From: Mesorhizobium sp. | GTDB taxonomy: Bacteria; Pseudomonadota; Alphaproteobacteria; Rhizobiales; Rhizobiaceae | DNA length: 64,000 bases | Reading direction: 5' to 3' | Assembly (NCBI GenBank): GCA_004020645.1 | Contig: SAQL01000002.1 | Coordinates: 248,001 to 312,000 of the forward strand | Shown here: piece after piece, positions 7,566-19,123 of the stretch | Numbering within the stretch: the first letter of the stretch is position 1 | Layout: each line of letters opens with the position of its first letter | The notes under the pieces: model-generated | Told to the model about the DNA's origin: nothing | Database searches by the model: none | The model's input: only the letters and a program-made list of their open reading frames with translations | Translations under genes and position numbers: made by a program

Positions 7566-8041
7566 TCATCCCATGGGAGGGCCGTCAGGCCCTTTCCTTG
7601 GGTCTGTGGGATTATCTGAAAGAGAGTCCCACAATCTTTCTTTTTTCAGGTCGACATCAGCGGCGTCGACAACACGGATGATGCGGGATTCTTCAGCTTT
7701 CCTCCGCTTCTCATCCCATGCCGGAGTCTTCGATTCTTCAGCCAGTTTCTTCGCCGTCGCTTCGTCAACAACTAGCCATTGTGCTCCGTTTTCAGCAGAA
7801 TCTCACCATCGGTCTGGAAGACCGATAGCGTTCGATCGGGGCGCATCGTCGCGCCGAATCCTGCCTTCCGCAGGGCAGTTCCGATGTGCTGTAGACGGAG
7901 TCCGCCAGCCTTCGGAACTTTGATTTTCGCCCCGAGGTCTTTGGCCTTTTTCACCGCATCGTGCAGCGCGAAGTCGTCGGCTCGGCTTGAAAGCCGAGCT
8001 ATCTCTGTCACGCCCACAGCCCCGACAATCACCTTTCGCAT
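7566..8041 (-). pseudogene. Hypothetical small gene interrupted by a -1 frameshift at an A4 run
   Basis: The leftward frame from ATG 8041 encodes 89 residues (MRKVIVGAVGVTEIARLSSR onward) and stops at 7772. The -1 frame at the same point continues at once with convincing sequence (NGAQWLVVDEATAKKLAEE), giving about 70 further residues to a stop at 7566-7568. A slip in the AAAA run (TTTT at 7789-7792 on the given strand) would join them into DGEILLKNGAQWLVVDEA, a smooth protein of about 158 residues. The second half has no usable start of its own. Either the gene is broken by a one-base deletion or the A run causes recoding. A further small leftward frame overlaps the stop by ATGA at 7569 but runs antisense to the HEPN-like gene, so it is not called. 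Confidence 0.55.
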
Positions 8042-8082
8042 CGCCGAAACGGCCTAGCGTGTTACTAATCAGTCATAACAGG

Positions 8083-8104
8083 AAAAGCCCGCGCCTCAAC
8101 GGGC
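8083..8104 (-). terminator. Probable terminator of the small gene at 8112
   Basis: On the leftward strand GCCCG (8104-8100) pairs with CGGGC (8091-8087) and is followed by four Ts. The short stem makes it moderate only. Confidence 0.4.
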
Positions 8105-8111
8105 GGCAGCC

Positions 8112-8276
8112 TTATTCTTCCCGCCACACCGGCACGCGCTGGATTTTAAGCGCGACCAGGCGCCGGATTCGCAGCCCCACCGCCTCTCGACCTGACGGCG
8201 AGAACGCCTCGACGCGAAGCATTCCGTGATCGCCGTTTTCGCACGTCATGTGGAGCGCGAGCGAGTCGACATCCAC
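8112..8276 (-). CDS. Small hypothetical protein with unclear start
   Basis: The frame ending at 8112 has good codon character and reads GLRIRRLVALKIQRVPVWRE at its C-terminus. The coding signal continues upstream of the GTG at 8276 (NYRPDDLIQIFGD and further) as far as a stop at 8349-8351, but no ATG, GTG or TTG precedes it. The gene may therefore start at GTG 8276 (54 residues) or be a 5'-damaged copy of a longer gene. No known family was recognised. The terminator at 8083-8104 follows it. Confidence 0.45.
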   Translation of the reverse strand: MDVDSLALHMTCENGDHGMLRVEAFSPSGREAVGLRIRRLVALKIQRVPVWREE

Positions 8277-8353
8277 ATCGCCGAATATCTGAATGAGATC
8301 GTCCGGCCGGTAATTGGGAACGCGCTTACAGGCGGCGAGGATCGGCGGCTAGG

Positions 8354-8818
8354 CTACACCCCAGCGCGGGAGCTATTGTTCTTCGCAGGTGGCGTAGGTG
8401 GAGGAACAATCGCCTTGCTGCTTTCACCAGGCGCGTCAGTTGGAACCAATGTTATGAGTGCAGGATTTGGAGAATGATCGAGGGTCGCACCCGTCATTGC
8501 ATCCACGCCCACTCCTATCAGTCCGCCGACTAAGATATTGCCTGCGAGACCTGCGGCGCCTTTTCCGCTCATGTTCGTGCCAATATAAAGGCTGCCCGGT
8601 TTGTATCCTTCCTTCTCAGCAAAAGCCGTAAACCCCTCCTTCCGGCTTACTTCGACCGTGCAAGGTGAAGCCGGGCACGAATGACCAAGCGAAGTTCTGA
8701 TCCTAGAGTCTGGTGGTTCGGAGTTGATGGAGACTTTGTCGGTCGTGCCACGCACCACCGATGCGCAACCCGACATAGCAACCGTTGCCGCCAAGGCAGC
8801 ACAAAGATGGATTTTCAT
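8354..8818 (-). CDS. Putative outer-membrane lipoprotein
   Basis: From ATG 8818 the protein has 154 residues and begins with a lipoprotein signal peptide, MKIHLCAALAATVAMSGC, whose Cys would be lipidated. The mature part starts ASVVRGTTDKVSINSEPP, a pattern seen in many rhizobial small lipoproteins with a PEGA-like beta-strand segment. A Gly-rich hydrophobic stretch (residues about 90-110, GLAGNILVGGLIGVGVDAMTG) follows and may insert in a membrane. The C-terminal tail is Pro-rich. An ATG seven codons upstream is less likely because it would bury the signal peptide. The role is unknown. Confidence 0.7.
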   Translation of the reverse strand: MKIHLCAALAATVAMSGCASVVRGTTDKVSINSEPPDSRIRTSLGHSCPASPCTVEVSRKEGFTAFAEKEGYKPGSLYIGTNMSGKGAAGLAGNILVGGLIGVGVDAMTGATLDHSPNPALITLVPTDAPGESSKAIVPPPTPPAKNNSSRAGV

Positions 8819-9003
8819 TTGATTCCCCCCAAAGTGCATTAGTGGCGCAACGCTGAGGTCTGCGCAAGCAGAGTTACTGGAAGGGTTGGGCGGCTAGCAA
8901 AAAAAGGCAACAATAGTTGCACAGCGGTTGCGCCTGACATGCGTGTCAGCACAAATCCCAAGGCTCAAGCGTGGCGCTGCTCTGTGACGTGAGGCGTATG
9001 CGC

Positions 9004-11688
9004 TTATACTCTACCCAACCGGAGCGGTTCATCCAAAATCCGTTCCGTGCGCAGACGCCGAGATCGAACAAAGGCCTTTAGTCCGTGGGAATCCAGCGCA
9101 TGCCCGAAGGCATAGCCCTGCAGTATGTCGCAGCCCAAGCTCTTGAGTATCCTTGCGTGCTCCATCGTTTCGACACCCTCCGCTACGACCTCGATGCCCA
9201 GGGATTTGCCGATTTCAATGATCGACGAGACGACCTGCCTTCGTTGCGGCGATTTGACAATTGGGATGACCAGCTGGCGATCTATCTTCAACCGGCGAGG
9301 CTGCAGCTTGAGCAAGCTGACTATAGAGGCGTAGCCCGTACCAAAATCGTCTATTTCTACGTCAATACCGAGCTCTTTTATCTGCTCAAGATTCCAGGTA
9401 ACAAAATCATCATTTTCGTCAAGGAAAATTGACTCGACGAGCTCGAATGCAACTGCTCCCTTCTTGATATTTAGTTTCCTAAGACTCTTTATGAGTTCCT
9501 CATCCTTAAGGCGGCGTGCCGAAACGTTGACTGACACCCGCGGAATGTGAAGATTCGCAGCAGACCACCCTTCGAGATCCAAAAGCGATTGCTCTAATAT
9601 GTTTCGATCGATGATCGAAACGACATTCAATTCTTCCGCAATCCTTAGGAAGACGTCGGGCGCCAAAATACCCTTCTCCGGATGTCTCCATCGCGCCAAC
9701 GCCTCAACCCCAACAATTTCAAGCGTTTTTGCGTCAAATTGCGGCTGGTAGAAGGGAATGAACTCGTTGCGCTCAAGGCCGCCGAGAATTTCGTCGGCAA
9801 TCCGTTTTGTGTCGACGATTTCGCTTTGCATCGCCTCGGTGAAGAATTCGTATCGATTGCGCCCACGCCTCTTTGCCCGGTAGAGCGCGATGTCAGCGTT
9901 AACCAGCAGGTGTTTGGCTTCGACATCTTTTCCGTTGTCGACTGCAATTCCCACGCTCACGCCAAAACGGCATCGATGGCCCTGATAGTAGACCGGTTCT
10001 CGCATCTGGCTGATGACGCGGTCAGCGAGCAGCCCCAGTTGCTTGATATCATTATGCACCACGCACAGGACGATGAATTCGTCTCCTCCGATCCGAGCGA
10101 CGAATCCCTCACCATCGACCTTGGATCGGAGGACAGTTGACGCGTGAACAAGCATTGCATCGCCTGCGGCGTGGCCAAGCGTATCGTTGATGTGCTTGAA
10201 CCGATCCAGATCTATGTGAAGCAGTGCCGCATACCCGCCGGCGCGCCTGGCGTTTGCAGCGTAATCTTCCAGCACTTGGTCGAGGTAACGCCGGTTGGGC
10301 AAACCGGTCAGCGAATCGTGGAGCGCAATGTGCTCTATGCGCGCCTTCGCCGACTCGAGTTCTGCATTTTTCGACTCGGAAAGCTGTTTTGCGCGAACCA
10401 GGTCCTTGTTCAGCAGGACATCGGCTGTCACATCCCATTCGGCGCCAATCATTTTTGGGGTGTCGTTTGCGACCCGGTAAATTATCGCTTTGGATCGGAC
10501 ATGGCGAATCTCGCCATCCGGCCGAATAATCCGGTACTCCGACAAATACGGCCCGCCGCCGGCCATCGCGCTGTCGAAATCGGCGTGGGCGCCAGCCAAA
10601 TCATCCGGGTGGATTGCTCCCGCCCAGTCCAGGTAACCGCGGCGCTCCCCAGTCGGTTTGCCATATATTTCATTGACGCGGTCGTCCCACGTAAGTTCGT
10701 TGGTCGCGAGATCGTGTTCCCAAACGCCAATAGCCGACGCTTCCAGAGCGAGTTCCAGGCGTCTCGACAATCGACTCAGTTCCGCATAGTTGCGCTGTCT
10801 CTCGCCAATCAGGCGACCCGTAACCAGGAATGGGATCACAACCAACGCCCCGGCCACCGCCATGATTGCGCGCAAGAACCACGCGTTGTCGGGCGTGGAA
10901 GGCCAGCCGTTTTTAGGAATGGCTGCGATCCGCCACGAACCGGACGGGAGCAGAACGTCGGCTGTCACCGGATTGCTTTTGCCGACGCGCTCATTGCCGA
11001 AGAACTGATCTCCACTTGGACCGAGAGCGTCCTTACCGATCAGCGCTATGTCAATCCCGAGATCATCGTCAAGCAGGCCGCTCGCCTTATAAAGGCGCTG
11101 AACGTCGACAACGGCCGAAATGATGCCCCAGAACCTTTCGGTGTTGCCCGCACTCCGTACAAAAACCGGGATACGACCGACGAAGCCTTGCCCTCCCTGC
11201 CTCAAGTCGACGGGACCGGCAAGAATTAGCTCGCGCTCGTCTCGCGCCCTTAGCGCGGCCACACGCTGCCGCTCGTCCTTGCGGTAATCGAGGCCTATCG
11301 CCTTCTCGTTGCCCTCCATCGGGTACATCAGGGAAATGACCAGATCGGGCGCGCCGGCAATATTTTTCAATTGCGAGCCCCTGCCAAACAGGTTGCTCGC
11401 GAGCGAGGCGAAGCGTTGCTGTCCCATATAGGGCTCAGTCACGACCGTCGCGACCAGTCCCTGCACCAGTTGAAGGTTTCCGTTGATGTTACCTTCAAGC
11501 TTGGCGCGGATAAGATTGACCTTGGCCAGGACATCCGCACGGGCGGCTTGATCCGAGACGACTTTGTTCTGGTGGTCCGCGAACGCTGCGCCAACGGCAA
11601 TAATTATCACCGCCATTGCCGCCGGGATATTTGCCGACGAGAAAACAGCCTTCTTAATACCGCCGAACCTAGCGCGGAAAAGAGCCAA
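9004..11688 (-). CDS. CHASE-PAS-GGDEF-EAL cyclic-di-GMP enzyme
   Basis: The 894-residue inner-membrane sensor has a first membrane helix at about residues 18-36, a periplasmic CHASE domain (about 40-265, with IGLDYRKDERQ), a second helix at about 270-292, a PAS domain (about 310-430), a GGDEF domain (about 455-615) and an EAL domain (about 630-880). The diguanylate-cyclase motif RIGGDEF is intact. The EAL signature residues are also present ([47 protein letters not shown]), so both synthesis and hydrolysis of c-di-GMP are possible. No RxxD inhibitory site lies five residues before GGDEF. It is a single gene at the edge of the accessory region. Confidence 0.92.
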   Translation of the reverse strand: MALFRARFGGIKKAVFSSANIPAAMAVIIIAVGAAFADHQNKVVSDQAARADVLAKVNLIRAKLEGNINGNLQLVQGLVATVVTEPYMGQQRFASLASNLFGRGSQLKNIAGAPDLVISLMYPMEGNEKAIGLDYRKDERQRVAALRARDERELILAGPVDLRQGGQGFVGRIPVFVRSAGNTERFWGIISAVVDVQRLYKASGLLDDDLGIDIALIGKDALGPSGDQFFGNERVGKSNPVTADVLLPSGSWRIAAIPKNGWPSTPDNAWFLRAIMAVAGALVVIPFLVTGRLIGERQRNYAELSRLSRRLELALEASAIGVWEHDLATNELTWDDRVNEIYGKPTGERRGYLDWAGAIHPDDLAGAHADFDSAMAGGGPYLSEYRIIRPDGEIRHVRSKAIIYRVANDTPKMIGAEWDVTADVLLNKDLVRAKQLSESKNAELESAKARIEHIALHDSLTGLPNRRYLDQVLEDYAANARRAGGYAALLHIDLDRFKHINDTLGHAAGDAMLVHASTVLRSKVDGEGFVARIGGDEFIVLCVVHNDIKQLGLLADRVISQMREPVYYQGHRCRFGVSVGIAVDNGKDVEAKHLLVNADIALYRAKRRGRNRYEFFTEAMQSEIVDTKRIADEILGGLERNEFIPFYQPQFDAKTLEIVGVEALARWRHPEKGILAPDVFLRIAEELNVVSIIDRNILEQSLLDLEGWSAANLHIPRVSVNVSARRLKDEELIKSLRKLNIKKGAVAFELVESIFLDENDDFVTWNLEQIKELGIDVEIDDFGTGYASIVSLLKLQPRRLKIDRQLVIPIVKSPQRRQVVSSIIEIGKSLGIEVVAEGVETMEHARILKSLGCDILQGYAFGHALDSHGLKAFVRSRRLRTERILDEPLRLGRV

Positions 11689-12106
11689 TAGGCGATTCCT
11701 CAGCTGCTATTCAGGTTCTCGGGCAACCCGAGCAAGGAATATTAGCTATCAATATTTAATTTTGACCTTCACGGGTCCTAAAATTTTTGCACTTTCCAAC
11801 CGCCTGAGGTCGCCGGAGTGGATGACACGGACCTGCGGCTCCGGCTGACACCTTAAAGCGCGTCGCGTTTGAATGGATTCATGCGACGCGCTTTAAGTTC
11901 TCGTCTTTATGCATGTCGTTATCGCAAAACCGCTGCGCACTTTTGCGCGACATGCATTAGAACTGCTTGCAGTCGCTGAAGGTGCATCATGGGTTGCCCT
12001 CGGGCGATCGACTCGACCGCCGCTGCGAGCAGGAAAAGCTCGGCGATCCCGTGCTTCCGGCATCAGATCGACGAGATGACAATGCAAAACGGGATTAATA
12101 GTAGGA
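11689..12106. other. Intergenic stretch carrying a palindromic repeat element
   Basis: No gene is supported. The first 150 bases are AT-rich and likely carry the promoter of the c-di-GMP gene. The middle holds the double-hairpin element at 11852-11957. The remainder up to the methyltransferase stop shows nothing clear. Confidence 0.6.
11852..11957. repeat. RIME-like double palindromic intergenic element
   Basis: Two hairpins lie in tandem. CTTAAAGCGCGTCGC (11852-11866) pairs perfectly with GCGACGCGCTTTAAG (11883-11897). ATGCATGTCG (11909-11918) pairs with CGACATGCAT (11948-11957), with a nested GCAAAA/TTTTGC stem inside. The first arm resembles the widespread rhizobial intergenic palindromes (RIME-type) found in many copies per genome. 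This is known from memory of the class, not from a search. Confidence 0.7.
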
Positions 12107-12973
12107 CTAGTGGCCCTCAATCGCCTTGGGGGTAACCAGGTATGGTATCTTGCCGACGCTACGCTTCGTCGCGCCAATGGAATAGGCCATTGGGATCTTG
12201 GGAGAGTTCTCTGGCAAGCCGTACATATCCTTGCCGGCCCTCACGGCAAATGAAAAGTGCTGCCACGAAACCGTGTCATGCTCATTGAGAAAATCCAGCG
12301 TCAGCCCGGCTGAAATCAGCGCGTTCACCACGTCACTGACCGGATGAATCCACTCATAGTAGCGCGGATGTTTCAAGATGCGGTCGTCACCGGTATAGGT
12401 GAGTTCCTCGTTCCATGCGAGTGGTCGAGCTATTGGCGTTCGCCAGTCGTGCTTGAACTCCAGCGCCGCAGCCTTGCGGTCACACTGGAACATCAATGGA
12501 TGGCCCTCGGCCAGATAGAGCCGGCCGCCGGGCCGCAGGAGATCGGCAACCACCCGCGCCCAGCGGAACACGTCGTCCAGCCAGTTTACCGAACCCCAGG
12601 TAACGTATGCGATGTCAAAGGTCCGGCCAAGCGCTTCGACTGCCTCGAACAGTGGCGCCTCCACGAAGCGCACATCAGTGCCTGCCTTTGCAGCGAAATC
12701 CCGCGCCGCTGCGATCGCCGTCGGTGAAAAGTCGAGGCCGGTCACGCTGCCCGCGCCCAGATTCTTCAAGCTGATTGTGTCGAGCCCGATATGGCATTGC
12801 AAATGGACGATATCCTTGCCGACAATGTCACCGACCTCGCGCGTTTCCAGCTCATAGAGATTGGATCCGCCAGCCAGTACATTTTCTATGTGGTAGCTGC
12901 CCGTCGTGTCGGTCGAATGCAGCTCGGCCCGATCATCCCAATTAAGGCGGTTCGCACCCAGAAACGGTTCCAA
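12107..12973 (-). CDS. Class I SAM-dependent methyltransferase
   Basis: The 288-residue protein has the Rossmann methyltransferase pattern. Motif I is atypical, IVHLQCHIGLDTISLKNLG at about residues 55-72 (HLQCHIGLDT in place of the usual ExGxGxG), as in a subgroup of small-molecule methyltransferases. It is followed by VTGLDFSPTAI and, near residue 118, the FDIAYVTWGSVNWL acidic/aromatic segment. The substrate is not predictable. The C-terminal part (about 180-288) is a variable cap. It is a single gene, separated by about 240 bases from metH, and reads the same way. Confidence 0.82.
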   Translation of the reverse strand: MEPFLGANRLNWDDRAELHSTDTTGSYHIENVLAGGSNLYELETREVGDIVGKDIVHLQCHIGLDTISLKNLGAGSVTGLDFSPTAIAAARDFAAKAGTDVRFVEAPLFEAVEALGRTFDIAYVTWGSVNWLDDVFRWARVVADLLRPGGRLYLAEGHPLMFQCDRKAAALEFKHDWRTPIARPLAWNEELTYTGDDRILKHPRYYEWIHPVSDVVNALISAGLTLDFLNEHDTVSWQHFSFAVRAGKDMYGLPENSPKIPMAYSIGATKRSVGKIPYLVTPKAIEGH

Positions 12974-13212
12974 ATTGCCCCCCCTGCCGAGACTAATATT
13001 TGGTAAACAGAACGTTAATATACTTTGCAGCTAAAGTGGCGCGCGTCAATCCGAGGCGCGCCGGTGCGCCACCGCTGCAGGCCAGGCTCACCACCGCCCT
13101 GGCCAAGGCGGACGTGCCAATCACCTGTCTGGGCAGAACGAACGCGCAATCAGGACAAGGCTGCTGTCATGGAGGTGCCGGCTCCACGCCCTATCAGCCT
13201 CGCGACGCGATT

Positions 13213-17028
<3,816 letters not shown>

Positions 17029-17369
17029 TCCTCAAGGCGACTGTCGCGCTTAAGCGACATAAAGACATCTTTATGTCAATATACGAGATTTGTCTGCCGC
17101 TGTCACCCCTGCCACCGGGAATGCTACCCGCCGGCGCTACAACGCCGGTTGCGCAGTCTTCGCCGATGCCGCCCTGAGCAGCATCCCGAACAGGTCACGC
17201 GGCTCGTCGGGGTCATTTCCGACAGCAGCACCGGGTTACCGTTGTGGACATCGGCGAGAGAGGGCGCGGCCATCGTCGATCAAGCGATCGCCGACGTGAC
17301 GGCAGGCAAAGTCTCCGACGCGGATGTCGCTTCCTTCAATGATGTAGTAGGCGGGAGCGACCTCTCGCG
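17029..17369. other. metH upstream region with a possible gene remnant
   Basis: The first 60 bases carry the palindromic operator of metH. From about 17190 to 17360 the rightward strand has one frame with good codon character (VGVISDSSTGLPLWTSARE and GAAIVDQAIADVTAGKVSD), without a start and running into the antisense of the next gene. It may be the 3' remnant of a lost gene. A creatininase-like tail is one guess, held weakly. Confidence 0.35.
17056..17077 (-). promoter_or_regulatory. Palindromic operator upstream of metH (SahR-like)
   Basis: GACATAAAG and CTTTATGTC form a perfect 9+9 inverted repeat around ACAT, 28-49 bases before the metH start. AT-rich ACATAAAG-type palindromes precede methionine-cycle genes in Rhizobiales and have been assigned to the ArsR-family regulator SahR, which senses S-adenosylhomocysteine. 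The match is from memory of that regulon. The regulator gene is not in the window. Confidence 0.6.
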
Positions 17370-18152
17370 TCAGGAGAAGATCTCCGCCAGTTCGTCGACG
17401 CTGGTGCCTTCCCTAACCTGCCGCAACTCGACATAGCTGACTGCGGTGGCGATCGACATCACCATAGACGTTACACTCGACACCAATGCGTCCACCACCG
17501 CACCCACTATCCCCCCTCCAAACAGCGCGGTTGCAGTGCCTAGCGCCAACTCGATGGCAATGGCGATAATGATCAGGATAATGAACAGGCCGAACAGCGC
17601 CCCGCGGCTTCCCTTGGTCAGATCCCGGCTGCGCGCCATCGAGCCGAAGACGCCGAGCCGCTCTTGCACCAGCGCCGGTACCGCGACCGACCAACGGAGC
17701 GCCAACATGATGCCAGGCACAATCAGCAGCATAAAACCGAGGCCCACGCCTAAACCAACCAACAGGGCAATGGCGAACGTCGGCAGGAGGAAGGAGACTG
17801 CTTTCGCGATGCAGTCACCGAACGAAGGCTGCTTGCCGTTCAGGTCCTCGATGGTTGCGCGCACCAGTGACGCCTGAAGCAACAGCGACAGGATATAGGA
17901 AGCAAGGCCGGCACCCATCGTGACGGCGGTATAGCCGAATACCAGGTTCTGCTCGCCGAAAGTGCTCGGGTCGAAGGGGACGGCCGGGTCCTGTCTTAAC
18001 GCCCAAAGTTGAAAAACAAGAGTCGGCAAACCCGAAAACAATGCCGCAAGTCCTAAGCAAAGCACGGCGTTACGGCCGATGACCGCAAAGCTGTCGTTGA
18101 AAACCCTGCCGATGCGAAACTTGTCCCGTCGTTCCAGTGTCACTGAAGACAT
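17370..18152 (-). CDS. Multi-pass membrane protein, paralogue 2 of a tandem pair
   Basis: The 260-residue protein has about six hydrophobic segments and resembles the YciC/DUF975-type membrane protein group. It carries the typical middle signature LGFMLLIVPGIMLALRWSVA followed by ALVQERLGVFGSMARSRDLTKG. The N-terminus (DKFRIGRVFNDSFAVI) and C-terminus (SYVELRQVREGTSVDELAEIF) are shared with the neighbour at 18207-18971, while the region around residues 50-90 differs. No enzyme motif is seen. The function is unknown, probably a scaffold or stress-related inner-membrane protein. The 54-base spacing from its paralogue suggests one transcript. Confidence 0.75.
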   Translation of the reverse strand: MSSVTLERRDKFRIGRVFNDSFAVIGRNAVLCLGLAALFSGLPTLVFQLWALRQDPAVPFDPSTFGEQNLVFGYTAVTMGAGLASYILSLLLQASLVRATIEDLNGKQPSFGDCIAKAVSFLLPTFAIALLVGLGVGLGFMLLIVPGIMLALRWSVAVPALVQERLGVFGSMARSRDLTKGSRGALFGLFIILIIIAIAIELALGTATALFGGGIVGAVVDALVSSVTSMVMSIATAVSYVELRQVREGTSVDELAEIFS

Positions 18153-18206
18153 GATGTAACCTGTCCAGTCCAGGCCGACCCTGATGCGATGAAGGCGGCC
18201 TTGCCG

Positions 18207-18971
18207 CTATGAGAAGATTTCCGCCAGTTCGTCGACGCTGGTGCCTTCCTTGACCTGACGCAGTTCGACATAGCTGACTGCCGGGGCGACCGAGGTCACC
18301 ACGGATACGACGGATCTCACCAGAGCATCCAGGATGAGAGCCGTGGTCACGCCAAAGACCATGACGATTTGGCTCAGAACAAGCTGGATGGCGATCACTG
18401 CCATGATCAAGATAACCCAGAATCCGAACAGCGCCCAGCGGCTCCCTTTGGTCAGCTCGCGACTGCGCTTCATGCTGCCGAACACCCCCCGCCGTTCCTG
18501 AACCAGAACCGGCACGGCGACGGACCAGCGGAGCCATAATATGATGCCCGGGACGATGAGCAGCATGAAGCCCAATCCCGCGCCAAGAGAGACCAGTACT
18601 GCGATGCCTATCACCGGCAGCAGGAGGGGGATTGCCATCTTGAGGCTGTCGCCCATTGATAGCCGCTTGCCGCTCAGATCCTCGATGGCCGCGCGCACCA
18701 GCGTCGCCTGCAAGATCGCTGCCAACACCATGGAAGCCAGCACGACAAAGATTGTAGCGATAACTCGTTGGGCCGAGAACTCCGGAGTGCCTGTCTCGGT
18801 GCCGATTGCCCATTGCCAGAGCCAAAGCTGATAGAGCAACGTTGGCAAGCCTGAAAACAGCACTGCCAGCCCGAGGCAAAGACCGATATTGCGGCTGATG
18901 ACAGCAAAGCTGTCGTTGAAAACCCTGCCGATGCGAAACTTGTCCGGCCGTTCCAATGTCGTTGAAACCAT
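18207..18971 (-). CDS. Multi-pass membrane protein, paralogue 1 of a tandem pair
   Basis: The 254-residue protein has the same layout as its neighbour: short cytoplasmic N-terminus with DKFRIGRVFNDSFAVIS, about six membrane segments, the LGFMLLIVPGIILWLRWSVA core with VLVQERRGVFGSMKRSRELT, and an acidic C-terminus. It is the promoter-proximal copy and lies back to back with the operon at 19124-25472, so the two units may share a control region at 18972-19123. The two genes are identical over a 42-base stretch near their starts (18906-18947 here), indicating a fairly recent duplication or gene conversion at the ends. The function is unknown. Confidence 0.75.
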   Translation of the reverse strand: MVSTTLERPDKFRIGRVFNDSFAVISRNIGLCLGLAVLFSGLPTLLYQLWLWQWAIGTETGTPEFSAQRVIATIFVVLASMVLAAILQATLVRAAIEDLSGKRLSMGDSLKMAIPLLLPVIGIAVLVSLGAGLGFMLLIVPGIILWLRWSVAVPVLVQERRGVFGSMKRSRELTKGSRWALFGFWVILIMAVIAIQLVLSQIVMVFGVTTALILDALVRSVVSVVTSVAPAVSYVELRQVKEGTSVDELAEIFS

Positions 18972-19123
18972 GATGCGTCCCCCGCTTAATCACCGCATAT
19001 CGGCTGGTGATCCCCGCATTAAGTGTGCCAACATTGGAGATCGGCGTCTAGTCCACTTGCAATTGCCGTTGTGCATTGCCAGTGTCGGCTGGGGAACCAC
19101 AGGTTGCAGGGGAGCGGTTGGCA

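Noticed and set aside
7315..7569. Leftward 84-codon frame coupled by ATGA to the frameshifted gene
   Set aside because: Its first 20 or so codons look plausible, but most of the frame is antisense to the HEPN-like gene, which has better coding character.
17029..17369. SAM-II or cobalamin riboswitch upstream of metH
   Set aside because: The leader is short, and no conserved SAM-II or B12-box sequence was seen. The palindromic operator at 17056-17077 is a simpler explanation.
19087..19098. GGCTGGGGAACC matches 12 bases of the tRNA-Gln 3' end
   Set aside because: It is in opposite orientation to the tRNA, lies beside the DUF4129 gene start and is too short. A direct repeat for element excision needs the same orientation and normally more than 15 bases.
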